Shown piece after piece: positions 44,828 to 53,316 of a stretch of 64,000 nucleotides of DNA. Within the stretch, counting starts at the first letter, position 1. Each line of letters starts with the position of its first letter. The DNA is from Deltaproteobacteria bacterium (GTDB lineage Bacteria; Desulfobacterota; Desulfuromonadia; Geobacterales; Pseudopelobacteraceae). Made by a program: the position numbers and the translations under genes. The notes beneath the pieces were generated by a model that was not told the origin of the DNA, did no database searches, and saw nothing but the letters and a program-made list of their open reading frames with translations. The stretch spans positions 1 through 64,000 of the forward strand of contig JACPFJ010000009.1 in NCBI GenBank assembly GCA_016182975.1. The letters run 5' to 3'.

Positions 44828-46434
44828 AAGATCGGCATCAACGGCATATCGGTGCGCACCGAGTCCCTGAGCGCCTCATATGGTATGATGCGCGCCCTGA
44901 CCTGCTCGTCTCGCGTCCGTTCGTACAGTTCCCTGTAGAACAATCTCATGGTTGTGTACAGCCGGGGGGTGTCCCCGAACTCGGCCCGCAGCTTGCTCTC
45001 CACGAAGTCGAATACCTTTTTGTGCAAGCCCCGCCGCACCAGGTCCTCCGCCAGATCCAGGTCCTGCTCAGGGACATACCGGGAACCGTCCATGGCAAGG
45101 CTGATGTTCTCCTGTCTCTTGGCGCCCGCTGTGTCACCCTTGGCGGCCAGCGCCAGCATGTAATACTGCCGCACCCTCGCAAACATGGGGGCCTTGTCGA
45201 CCGTGTCTGCCATCAGGGCCTCGTTGGTGAGCCACAATCCGTTGCGCTCCCAGGTTATGACCGCCGAAACCACGATGACCGTAATGACGGTGGCGTGGGC
45301 CGCGCGGTCGGAGATGCGCATTTGCCGGATCAGGCGGCTGCCCCGCATGACGGCGGCCATAACCCAGAACGGCAGGGCTGGATAGCAGTAACGCTCGGCG
45401 TAGGGGGTCCAGGCGACGGCGCCGTTGGTGAGCAGCAGCGCTGGAAGGATCATGCAGCAGCCGGCCAGAAAGAGTACCGCCGGCAGGTCACGGCGCAGGG
45501 CGCACCACATGCAGCCAAGAACAACCCCGATGCCCACGGCGAGATACCAGGGGCTTATGGCGGTAATGGTAAAACTGAGCGGCAGCGGCAGGAGGAACTT
45601 TTTCAGATAAAAGCCGAAGGCGGAGAGCATGTCGGCCAGGATTGCGCCGGGTGAATCCACAATCAGTCCGAGCGCCTTATCTATGCGGTTGTCGTCGGCG
45701 GTAAAAGCCTGCTTCCGCAACAGGAAAACGCCCAGCAGAAAGGCCAGGGTTGCCGCGGCTCCCCATGCCGCCCGCCGCAGAAAACGGCCTGCCTGTCGGG
45801 ACGGATTCGTTGCGCCGGCAGGGGAGTGGGCGCCTTCCCGGCGGTCGGAGAGCAGCCAGGCGGCGGCCAGCGGAAAGGCCAGCGCGGTCTCCTTGGCAAG
45901 GACACCCGGAATCAGGGCCACTGCCGCCACGGCAAGATAGCGGCTTCTGCCGGTCTCGCGGCAGCGCTGCACGGCCAGGGTCGAAAGAAGAACGAATACC
46001 GTCGCCAGCAGGTCGGTGCGGCCGGATATCCAGGCAACCGATTCGTTGACCAGAGGGTGGAAAGCAAACAGCAGGGCGGCGGCAAGGGGGGCATACCCCT
46101 TGCGCATGTCATCCGGCAGGATGCGGATCGACATAACATACAGCAGCAGCACGTTTGCCAGGTGGAACAGGATGTTGACCAGGTGCAGCATGGAGGGGCG
46201 CAGGGACCAGAGCAGACTCTCGATCCAGAAGGAAAGTCCGGTCATGGGGCGGTAATAGACCCCGGCTCCGCCGCCGGGAAAGAATAAGCCGCCCAGATCG
46301 AACCGTTCGGATTCGAGCATGCCCTTGAGTAGGACCATGTCGTCCACCACCGAGATCTCGGCCAGCATTAGGCGGTGGAAGATGGCCGCGACCACGCAGA
46401 CGAGCAGGGTTATGTGTAAGAAATGGCGTCTCAT
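44803..46434 (-). CDS. Polytopic membrane protein of the GT-C / O-mannosyltransferase-like type
   Basis: A 543-residue protein with about ten transmembrane helices in the first 420 residues. The N-terminal SVVDDMVLLKGML with the Asp pair in the first loop, followed by YRPMTGLSFWIES and LLFAFHPLVNESVAWISGRTDLLATVFVLLS, is typical of TMTC/GT-C glycosyltransferases. Residues about 425-520 form a soluble helical tail. It may glycosylate the pilin encoded just upstream (GT-C enzymes do this at other type IV pilus loci); the acceptor is inferred. The last codons lie in a palindromic repeat, so the natural C terminus may have been replaced. Confidence 0.75.
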   Translation of the reverse strand: MRRHFLHITLLVCVVAAIFHRLMLAEISVVDDMVLLKGMLESERFDLGGLFFPGGGAGVYYRPMTGLSFWIESLLWSLRPSMLHLVNILFHLANVLLLYVMSIRILPDDMRKGYAPLAAALLFAFHPLVNESVAWISGRTDLLATVFVLLSTLAVQRCRETGRSRYLAVAAVALIPGVLAKETALAFPLAAAWLLSDRREGAHSPAGATNPSRQAGRFLRRAAWGAAATLAFLLGVFLLRKQAFTADDNRIDKALGLIVDSPGAILADMLSAFGFYLKKFLLPLPLSFTITAISPWYLAVGIGVVLGCMWCALRRDLPAVLFLAGCCMILPALLLTNGAVAWTPYAERYCYPALPFWVMAAVMRGSRLIRQMRISDRAAHATVITVIVVSAVITWERNGLWLTNEALMADTVDKAPMFARVRQYYMLALAAKGDTAGAKRQENISLAMDGSRYVPEQDLDLAEDLVRRGLHKKVFDFVESKLRAEFGDTPRLYTTMRLFYRELYERTRDEQVRARIIPYEALRDSVRTDMPLMPIFSLRSSAS

Positions 46435-46489
46435 TTCAAGATGTCATGGTGTGAGAGACATGATGTTCACGTCTTCTGGCGCGCGGATG

Positions 46490-46513
46490 AAAAAAGGGGC
46501 GGATGGCCGCCCC
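46490..46513 (-). terminator. Rho-independent terminator after the pilin gene
   Basis: On the minus strand GGGGCGG and CCGCCCC (46496-46502 and 46507-46513) enclose a 4-base loop and are followed by six T. It would terminate most pilin transcripts before the GT-C-like gene, giving high pilin and low transferase mRNA. Confidence 0.9.
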
Positions 46514-46547
46514 GATTTCCAGATTAAGGATTGATGAGTTCGGAAGG

Positions 46548-47003
46548 CTATTTGAGTCTTATCAACAAATTAGTGCTGGATTCTTGCACATCTCCCGACG
46601 TGAGTGTACCGTCGTCGTATTTGTTGTCATAATCCCCCCTCTCGGTAGCTGTCAGGTTGGTGACCTGAAGGCTGCCGGCGGTGGTTATCGAATAAGCTAC
46701 TTGCGGCGACGTTTTTACATTGGAATTCGTGTTGACATCGATACCTACGTTTGCCTGCGTCAGGCTGCCGATGGCGGTCGGCCTTGTACCCTTTTTGTCG
46801 TAATAGGTGTAGTATGCTGCGCGGATGGTGTCGATTTCACTCTTGAACTTCTTCTCGTCGGCGTTTGCGATCAAGTCGCCCCCCTTGACTATCGCGCCGA
46901 TGATGATGCCGATGATCACCAGGACGATCGCCATCTCGATCAGGGTGAAGCCTTTGTTGTTGCCGAGCCTGGCCGTAAAGGCCGTGTTCCTTGCTGAGTC
47001 CAT
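46548..47003 (-). CDS. Major-type pilin (MshA-like)
   Basis: A 151-residue prepilin: a 17-residue leader ending NNKG, then FTLIEMAIVLVIIGIIIGAIVKGGDLI with Glu5, the helical spine (DEKKFKSEIDTIRAAYYTYYDKKGTRP), and a short Thr/Asn/Ser-rich globular part. Size, position next to mshN and a strong downstream terminator make it the best candidate for the major subunit of the MSHA-like pilus. The many Thr/Ser residues would suit glycosylation. The start has AGGAG on the minus strand 9 bases upstream. Confidence 0.88.
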   Translation of the reverse strand: MDSARNTAFTARLGNNKGFTLIEMAIVLVIIGIIIGAIVKGGDLIANADEKKFKSEIDTIRAAYYTYYDKKGTRPTAIGSLTQANVGIDVNTNSNVKTSPQVAYSITTAGSLQVTNLTATERGDYDNKYDDGTLTSGDVQESSTNLLIRLK

Positions 47004-47026
47004 GATTTTGCTCTCCTTTTGTTTGT

Positions 47027-47043
47027 GATCCAGTGTTTGGATC
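47027..47043 (-). promoter_or_regulatory. Small hairpin in the pilin 5' leader
   Basis: GATCCA and TGGATC pair around a 5-base loop 24 bases upstream of the pilin ATG. It may stabilise the pilin mRNA 5' end. No convincing sigma54 (GG-N10-GC) site was seen in this 131-base gap. Confidence 0.35.
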
Positions 47044-47134
47044 TTGTTAATTAACCAAAATGTATAACGTTATTTTATCATTTCGATACCAAGGCAGTAA
47101 AGAATTAAATGCGGTGGAGGAAAAAAATTTGCTC

Positions 47135-48268
47135 TTACTCTTCCAGCCGCGCAAGCCTCTCTTTCACCTCCCTCTTCAATGTGGGACTCACGTCCGGCAT
47201 CGCCACTATCCGCCGGTATACGCTCAGCGCCTCGTACCTGTTTCCCTTGTGCTCGTAAACTCTCCCCATGCCGTGCAGGGCCTGGGAGTCGCCCGCCGCC
47301 GCCAGCCTGCGGTATGTCGCCAGGGCGTCGTCAAGCCTGCCGATCCTTTCCTGGAGGATGCCGAGATTTATGGCCAGTCCCCTGTTGCCGGGATCGGCAG
47401 CATAGGCCGTCGAAAAAAGGCGCAGTGCATCCTGAATGTTACCCGTTGCCGAACAGGCGATGGCGGCGTTGATCATTGCCGGAACGTAGTCCGGCTTCCG
47501 CTCCAGGGCCCTCCTGGCCTCACGCGCCCCCTCGTCGAACATCCCGAGGTTGTTGAGAGCCGCGGCCAGGTTGTTCATTATCCTGTAGTTGCCCGGGTCG
47601 ATCTTAAGGGCCTTCTGATAGCTGACAAGGGCCGACCTCCAATCGCCGGAGATTTCTGACGCGCGCGCCGTATAGAGCAGGGCGCCCCTTGCGGCCGTGT
47701 CGATCCTTGGCGCCTGGATGGTCTCCGCGCGGGGTCCCGCCGATACGTCCGGCCTTGCAGGAGCGCCCTTTTGCGCGTGGTGGATCCTCAGTCCCTTCGG
47801 TGATACCGCTTGGACGGCCGCTTGCCGCTGCCTCGGCTGTCCCGCTTTCATCCCCTTGTGCCCTTTGCCTTCCCTTTGTGCGGGCAGCGGCGCGGGCACC
47901 GGCTCCAGAGTCGCGAGGACCTTGTCCTGGCGAGCGGCCATTGAGGGAGGCGCCTGGGCGGCAGGCGCCTGCTGCTGGTCCGGTTGAGGCGGCGTGCCGT
48001 CCCATGGAGGGAGGGGGATCTTAACCGGTTGGGAAGGCAGGGGCTGTTTCTTCTGCCGGAGAGAGGTCAGACGCCCCAACTGCGATGTCATTATAATCCC
48101 GATGGCAACGGCCGTCACGGACGCCAGGGCTACGACAACGTATCGATTTTTTAGGCCGCGTCCTTTAGGTAATTTGAACTGCGCCCGGGCGAGGGTAGGG
48201 GAGATGCCCTTGCCGCCGTGTGGCTCGCCACGTTTTATCTTCGAAAGCAGATCAGCCAGAAGGCTCAT
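47135..48268 (-). CDS. mshN: TPR protein MshN-like
   Basis: A 377-residue membrane-anchored protein: a short cytoplasmic N terminus, one transmembrane helix (about residues 44-62, VVVALASVTAVAIGIIMTS), a Pro/Gln/Ala-rich linker, and TPR repeats from about 205 to the end (GDWRSALVSYQKALKIDPGNYRIMNNLAAAL, MFDEGAREARRALERKPDY). This matches MshN in architecture and in its place between mshM and the pilin genes. It is thought to help pilus assembly by protein-protein contacts. Confidence 0.75.
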   Translation of the reverse strand: MSLLADLLSKIKRGEPHGGKGISPTLARAQFKLPKGRGLKNRYVVVALASVTAVAIGIIMTSQLGRLTSLRQKKQPLPSQPVKIPLPPWDGTPPQPDQQQAPAAQAPPSMAARQDKVLATLEPVPAPLPAQREGKGHKGMKAGQPRQRQAAVQAVSPKGLRIHHAQKGAPARPDVSAGPRAETIQAPRIDTAARGALLYTARASEISGDWRSALVSYQKALKIDPGNYRIMNNLAAALNNLGMFDEGAREARRALERKPDYVPAMINAAIACSATGNIQDALRLFSTAYAADPGNRGLAINLGILQERIGRLDDALATYRRLAAAGDSQALHGMGRVYEHKGNRYEALSVYRRIVAMPDVSPTLKREVKERLARLEE

Positions 48269-48340
48269 TTGGGGTACCGGGTGGTTGTAATAGATATGGT
48301 CCGTTGTGGTGTGTCGAATTCAACGTTGTCAGATTATCAC

Positions 48341-48453
48341 CGTAACCCCATCCCCACCCTGACCCTCCCCTTGAAGGGGAGGGGATTATAAGCTCCTCCC
48401 CTTTAGGCCCCAGTGGGTCCTTCAAGGGGGAGGTCGGGAGGGGGATGGGGGAG
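48341..48453. repeat. C/G-rich inverted intergenic repeat
   Basis: The left arm (CCCCATCCCCACCCTGACCC, then CCTTGAAGG) and the right arm (the near reverse complement ending GGGATGGGG) match over about 30 bases, with an internal CTCCCC/GGGGAG hairpin. It ends 8 bases before the broken transglycosylase gene. Sequences of this type recur between genes in many bacteria (from memory, not searched). Confidence 0.75.
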
Positions 48454-48460
48454 CGTCAAT

Positions 48461-48664
48461 TCAATGCATCAGGCCCAGGTCGGTGCTGCCGTTTGTGTTG
48501 CGATTGACCGCGGCCGGGTTCAGGCTCGACTCCACGCGGGCGATCCCCAGCAGGAGCTGCGGACTGACGCCGTAAGCCCTGCCAGCCTCCTCGAAACAGA
48601 ACGGGAGCGCGGGAGAGGGGAGCAGCAGCGCTGCAAGCGCAATGACGACTGAGACTCTTATCAT
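48461..48664 (-). pseudogene. Lytic transglycosylase, truncated by the adjacent repeat
   Basis: 67 codons: a signal peptide (VSVVIALAALLLPSPALPF) and the first half of an SLT domain (FEEAGRAYGVSPQLLLGIARVESSLNPAAVNRNTNGSTDLGLM) with the catalytic Glu in RVESS. Family members continue after GLM with QINS and roughly 60-80 more residues; here the codon after GLM is CAT and then TGA, and beyond lies only the C/G-rich repeat. The enzyme would lack its substrate-binding half and is probably inactive. It lies between mshM and mshN, where pilus systems often keep such an enzyme for crossing peptidoglycan. Confidence 0.8.
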
Positions 48665-48727
48665 AAATTGGAGTAATTATAAACCTATACTTTCTGACAT
48701 TTTCTGACAGTAACCAACTGCTGGCGG

Positions 48728-50422
48728 CTATTTCAGGCTGGGGTGGTAGTAGATTGCCGCCGACTCCTTGTACAGGTGGAACAGGGTCTGGGGATCGGGC
48801 TGTCCGGTGGTTTTCAGCCCCTTTGAGCCCTGAAACGACCTGAGGGCATTCACGGTATTCGTATCGAACATCCCGCTCTTTCCGGCACTCACACCCACCT
48901 GGGCGAGAAGATTCTGAAGGGCGGCCGTTTCGTGTGTCTTGGCGCCGTTCGCGATGCGTGACGGGATCTTCTTGTGGTTCTTCCAGAGGACGTACGCCCT
49001 TCCGTGCCACACGCTTTCCAGTTCCTCCCGCGTGAGCTGTTTCTTGCCGGCAAGCCCCGACGGTATCAGATACCCGCCGTTATTGACCCCGATCAGGGCG
49101 GTGTAGGCCTCCTTGCCGTTTTTGATCGGATCGATCTGCAGGATGGCGGGATATCCGAGTTCGAGAAGTCCGTCCAGGGTGCCGTAGAATTGGATCAATT
49201 CCATGCCGCGTCTTGCGGACATATCGGCAAGATATTGCCAGACGTCGGGGCCGCGTTTCGCGAGCCTGACGATCTGCGGGAAATCCCATGCCGCCGCCAT
49301 GACGTTGAACGAATCCAGGGCGGTCTTATGGGTGTCGGCTCCGGCGATCTCCCTGGAGACGGCCGCCGTAAAGGAGCTGTCCGGCACTGGAGCTGAGGCT
49401 TTCGCCGTGGTCTGATTTGCAAGCCTGGCCGAGGAGACCTGGGCTGCCACCGGTGTGGCCGCTGCTGTCTGAACGGCGGCCGCTTTCGGGGTGTCCTGCG
49501 TGCCGAGCGTGAAATAGAGTCCCCATCCGGCCACGGCGAAAAGGAGCACTCCGGTAGCAATGGCGGCAACCCTGCGCGTGGGAGGTTTCCCGGATGCGGA
49601 CACGGTGGAGGCCGTCGCCATGACATCCTTGGCCCCCTGTCGCACATGCCGCTCCGAGACCTCGCGGCTCTCTTCCAGGAAGGCGGCCATCAGTCCCCGC
49701 GAGGCGAGGAGGTTGATGGTCCGGGGAATGCCGCCTGAAAGTTCAAAGATGAGGGACCTTGCCTTGTCGTTGTACAAAAGCGAGCTGTTTCCCCCCCTGA
49801 TCAGCCTGGTGTTGATGTAGTCCGCGGTCTCCTGCGCGGACAGGGGTTCGAGCTGGACCCGGACCGTTATCCGCTGGTTGAGCTGCCTGAGAGATTGCGT
49901 GCCAAGCTTGGTCCTGAGTTCGGGCTGGCCGATGAGGATGATCTGGAGCAGCTTTTCCTTTTCCGTCTCCAGGTTGGAGAGGAGCCTGAGCTCCTCCAGG
50001 GTGGTGTCCGGCAGCTCCTGGGCCTCGTCCACTATTATGGCCACCCGCCTGCCGATTTGCGCGTTGTGGAGGAGGAAGTCGCGGAACGCCTTGAGCATAT
50101 CGTTCTTGCTGCTGCTCTGGAGCGGTATCTTGAAGTCCTCCAGGATCGCCAGGAAAAACTCCTCCGGCGAGAGCCGGGGGGTCATGATAAGGGCGATCTC
50201 GGCCCTGTCTTTCCACTTTTCCACGAAGATCCTCAGGATGGTGGTCTTGCCGGTGCCTGGCTCTCCGGTCAGTATGCAGAATCCCTCCTTCTCCTTCACG
50301 CAGTATTCCAGGGATAACAGTGCGGTGGCATGCTCCGGGGAGTTGTAAAAGTAGGCGGTATCCGGCGTAAGGCGGAACGGGTCGTCGTTGAGGTCGAAAA
50401 ACGAGAGATAATTCTGGGTCAT
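48728..50422 (-). CDS. mshM: ExeA/MshM-type AAA ATPase with a peptidoglycan-binding domain
   Basis: A 564-residue inner-membrane protein. Residues about 1-270 form an ExeA-like AAA domain (FFDLNDDPFRLTPDTAYFYNSPEHATAL, Walker A GEPGTGKTT, Walker B VAIIVDEAQELP). A transmembrane helix follows (about 290-308), then a C39-peptidase-like region, and a C-terminal PG_binding_1 domain (FDTNTVNALRSFQGSKGLKTTG). The last two parts are as in ExeA/GspA, which uses ATP to place the secretin in the cell wall; many MshM proteins lack them. Gap to mshG is 17 bases. Confidence 0.85.
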   Translation of the reverse strand: MTQNYLSFFDLNDDPFRLTPDTAYFYNSPEHATALLSLEYCVKEKEGFCILTGEPGTGKTTILRIFVEKWKDRAEIALIMTPRLSPEEFFLAILEDFKIPLQSSSKNDMLKAFRDFLLHNAQIGRRVAIIVDEAQELPDTTLEELRLLSNLETEKEKLLQIILIGQPELRTKLGTQSLRQLNQRITVRVQLEPLSAQETADYINTRLIRGGNSSLLYNDKARSLIFELSGGIPRTINLLASRGLMAAFLEESREVSERHVRQGAKDVMATASTVSASGKPPTRRVAAIATGVLLFAVAGWGLYFTLGTQDTPKAAAVQTAAATPVAAQVSSARLANQTTAKASAPVPDSSFTAAVSREIAGADTHKTALDSFNVMAAAWDFPQIVRLAKRGPDVWQYLADMSARRGMELIQFYGTLDGLLELGYPAILQIDPIKNGKEAYTALIGVNNGGYLIPSGLAGKKQLTREELESVWHGRAYVLWKNHKKIPSRIANGAKTHETAALQNLLAQVGVSAGKSGMFDTNTVNALRSFQGSKGLKTTGQPDPQTLFHLYKESAAIYYHPSLK

Positions 50423-50439
50423 TGCCGTGAAGCCTCCTG

Positions 50440-51654
50440 CTACTTCCCCATTTTGGAGACGAGATCGTAAATCGGGAGCATGAGCCCCATGATGATGACG
50501 GCGAAGAGCCCGCCGATCACTATCATGACCAGCGGCTCGATGACCTTGCCCAGGGTGTCGGTGGCGTCGTCCAGTTTTTTCGTATAATGTTTCGCCAGGA
50601 ATTCCAGCTGGTTGTCGAGCGTGCCGCTGGTCTCGCCGATGCTGATCATCCGTATCACCAGGGTTGGGAATATGTTACGTTCCTTGAGGGATTCGGAGAT
50701 CAGGTTGCCGAAGAGGATGTTCTCCTTGACCTTGTTCAACTGGACGCTGAAGTATTCGTTCCCCAGAGAAGGTATGATCAGGTCGAAGATCCTGTCGATG
50801 GTCATCCCGGCCACGACCAGTATCCTGAACTGCTCCGCGAACACCGCCACCAGCTTATTGTACACGATCAGCTTGAAGATGGGCATCCTTATCAAGGCCA
50901 GGTCGCGCAGGTATCTGGCCCTGGGATGCTTGCCCATCAGATAACCGCCCAGGGGGAGGAGGAGAAGCGAGAGGAGGAAAAGCTTCCAGTGCGCCTGGAA
51001 CAACTTGCTTACGGTGATGAGAAAGATGGTGAGCGGGGGGAGCTTGACCCCCATGCTCTTCATGGTCACGGTCAGTTTGGGGAGCACGAAGGCGAGCCAG
51101 AAGACCAGCGCCGACAGGGTGGTGGTGATGGCGAAGGCCGGGTACATCAGGGCCTTCTTGATGGCGCTCGCCAGGTTCTGCATCCGAAGCAGGTGCTCGG
51201 CGGCCTCCTGCAGGCTCTCGTCGAAGCGCCCTGTCTGTTCCCCCACCGTGACCAGCCTCCTCATGATGTCCGGAAACAGCGCCCCCTGGGCCTCCAGCGC
51301 CGCGGAAACGGTGCTTCCGCGCTCCACCTGCTGCTTTATGTCCTGAAGGGCGGATCTGAATGCCTTGTTGTCGGTGGAGGAGATGATGTCCTCCAGGCAG
51401 GTGAGTATCGGCATGCCCGCTTTCAGCATCACCGCCAGGTTCTGGGCGAATTCGATGACCTCGGTCCGGCTGACGCGGAACGACTGGAAGTACTTGCGGA
51501 AACGGGCCATGTAATCGGTCGTCTCGCGGATGGAGACGATGTAGAGCCCCTTGGCGCTGACGTCCCTGGAAGCCGTTTCGGCGCTCTCCGATTCCAGGGT
51601 CCCCTTGATCACCTGGCCGGCGGCGTCTATGGCGCTGTAGACATAGAAACTCAT
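50440..51654 (-). CDS. mshG: Inner-membrane platform protein MshG (GspF/PilC family)
   Basis: A 404-residue protein with two GspF domains (about residues 68-190 and 270-395) and three main hydrophobic segments (about 168-190, 220-240, 375-395). Diagnostic pieces: EFAQNLAVMLKAGMPILTCLEDI and its second copy FAEQFRILVVAGMTIDRIFDLI, RMISIGETSGTLDNQLEFLAKHY, and the final EPLVMIVIGGLFAVIIMGLMLPIYDL. It anchors the assembly ATPase. It overlaps mshE by 4 bases. Confidence 0.9.
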   Translation of the reverse strand: MSFYVYSAIDAAGQVIKGTLESESAETASRDVSAKGLYIVSIRETTDYMARFRKYFQSFRVSRTEVIEFAQNLAVMLKAGMPILTCLEDIISSTDNKAFRSALQDIKQQVERGSTVSAALEAQGALFPDIMRRLVTVGEQTGRFDESLQEAAEHLLRMQNLASAIKKALMYPAFAITTTLSALVFWLAFVLPKLTVTMKSMGVKLPPLTIFLITVSKLFQAHWKLFLLSLLLLPLGGYLMGKHPRARYLRDLALIRMPIFKLIVYNKLVAVFAEQFRILVVAGMTIDRIFDLIIPSLGNEYFSVQLNKVKENILFGNLISESLKERNIFPTLVIRMISIGETSGTLDNQLEFLAKHYTKKLDDATDTLGKVIEPLVMIVIGGLFAVIIMGLMLPIYDLVSKMGK

Positions 51655-53303
51655 CCCGCGACCCTTTGGACCTCATGGATGGTGGTCTGGCCGGCGGCTA
51701 CCTTCTTCAGTCCGTCCACGTACAGGGGCACCATCCCCCCACGCAGCGCGGCCTGAAAGATGGCTCCGGTGGAGGCGCCGGCGTAGATCAACTCTTTGAT
51801 CTCGCTGCTTATGATCATGACCTCGGCGATCGATGTCCGGCCGCTGTAGCCGCTGCTGCCGCACCTGTCGCAGCCGGCGCCGCGAAAGAGCCGTGCGACG
51901 TCCATGCCCGCCTTCTTGAAGAGCGCCTTTTCCGCCTCATCCGCTGCGTACTCCTCCTTGCAGTGCTGGCATATCCGGCGCGCCAGGCGTTGCGCCATGA
52001 CGGCCATAAGGGACGATGAGAGGAGCAGCTTGTCCATCCCCAGGTCCAGAAGGCGCGGGATGGAGGTGACCGCATCGTTGGTGTGCAGGGTGGAGATTAC
52101 CAGGTGGCCGGTTATGGAGGCGCGGATGGCGATCTGGGCCGTTTCACCGTCGCGGATCTCGCCCAGGAGCATGACGTCCGGGTCCTGCCGCATGAAGGTC
52201 CTGGCGGACGAGGCAAAGGTATAGCCGGCCTTCTCGTTGACCTCGGTCTGGCGGACGAAGTTCAGGCGGTATTCGACCGGGTCCTCGACTGTGATCACGT
52301 TTCTCTCCAGCAGGTCGATCTCCCTGAGGCAGGAGTAGAGCGTGGTGGTCTTGCCGCTGCCGGTCGGTCCGGTTACGAGGATGATGCCGTGAGATTTGGC
52401 GAAGAGGCGCCGCAGGGTGTTGACGACTCCTGCGTTCAGCCCCAGGGTGGAGATGTGCATCAGGGCGCCGCTCGTGGAGAGGACCCTGATCACGATGTTC
52501 TCGCCGTAGATCGAGGGAACAGTGGATATGCGCAGGTCGTACTTCTTGTTGAGGAATTCCAGGGTGTATGAGCCGTCCTGGGGAAGCCTCTGCTCGGCGA
52601 TGTCCAGGTGGGCCATGATCTTGATGCGCGACGCCAGCGTCGACTGGATCAGCCGCGGGATGCAGTGGCCGTAGGTGAGGACCCCGTCGATGCGGTAAAA
52701 TACGTGCAGCACCTCCTTGGAAGGGGTGAAGTGGATGTCGGTGGCCTGTCTGCGGATGCCGTCCATGAGGAGCAGGTCGGTCAGCTCGGGGACGATGGCG
52801 GCCGGTACGGCCCCGCCGCTCTTGAGGCCGGAGGTCAATTCTTCCAGCCTCTGTTGCACCGGGTGCTCCACGAAGTAGTAGGCGCTCTCGATGATGTCTC
52901 CGTAGGCGTCCTGGTCCACGAGATAGACCTTGGGGGGCTTGCCGGTCAGGTGGCGCACGGTGTCCACCGCGACGATGTTGCTCGGGTTCGTGACCCCTAT
53001 GGAGAGGATGCCGTCCCTGATCTCCAGGGGAATATAGCCGCTCTTGCGGGCGGTATCCTTGGGGACCAGCCTAAGGGCCTCGTCGGAGATGGTGAAACCG
53101 CGCAGGTCGAGGTATTCCAGGCCGAACTGCTCGGAAATGGTCCGGGCGAACTCCGGCGCGGTCACGAATCCGAGGGAGATCAGGGTGTCACCCAGTATGG
53201 CGCCGGTTACACGCTGCTGGATCAGGGCGATGTTGAGCTGCTTCTTTGTCAGCAGTCCCTTCGAGATGAGCAGGTCGCCTATGCGTACCGGTGCTTGTGC
53301 CAT
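51651..53303 (-). CDS. mshE: Pilus assembly ATPase MshE (GspE/PilB family)
   Basis: A 550-residue ATPase. The N-terminal MshEN-type domain (LLISKGLLTKKQLNIALIQQR; GDTLISLGFVT) is the region that binds cyclic di-GMP in this family. The ATPase core has Walker A GPTGSGKTTTLYS, an Asp box with EDPVEYR, Walker B MLLGEIRDGETAQIA, a His box (LHTNDAVTSIPRL) and a tetracysteine zinc motif (CQHC...CDRCGSSGYSGR). It powers pilus polymerisation; the presence of a GGDEF-like protein elsewhere in the window fits c-di-GMP control. Confidence 0.93.
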   Translation of the reverse strand: MAQAPVRIGDLLISKGLLTKKQLNIALIQQRVTGAILGDTLISLGFVTAPEFARTISEQFGLEYLDLRGFTISDEALRLVPKDTARKSGYIPLEIRDGILSIGVTNPSNIVAVDTVRHLTGKPPKVYLVDQDAYGDIIESAYYFVEHPVQQRLEELTSGLKSGGAVPAAIVPELTDLLLMDGIRRQATDIHFTPSKEVLHVFYRIDGVLTYGHCIPRLIQSTLASRIKIMAHLDIAEQRLPQDGSYTLEFLNKKYDLRISTVPSIYGENIVIRVLSTSGALMHISTLGLNAGVVNTLRRLFAKSHGIILVTGPTGSGKTTTLYSCLREIDLLERNVITVEDPVEYRLNFVRQTEVNEKAGYTFASSARTFMRQDPDVMLLGEIRDGETAQIAIRASITGHLVISTLHTNDAVTSIPRLLDLGMDKLLLSSSLMAVMAQRLARRICQHCKEEYAADEAEKALFKKAGMDVARLFRGAGCDRCGSSGYSGRTSIAEVMIISSEIKELIYAGASTGAIFQAALRGGMVPLYVDGLKKVAAGQTTIHEVQRVAG

Positions 53304-53316
53304 TGCGTGTTACCTT

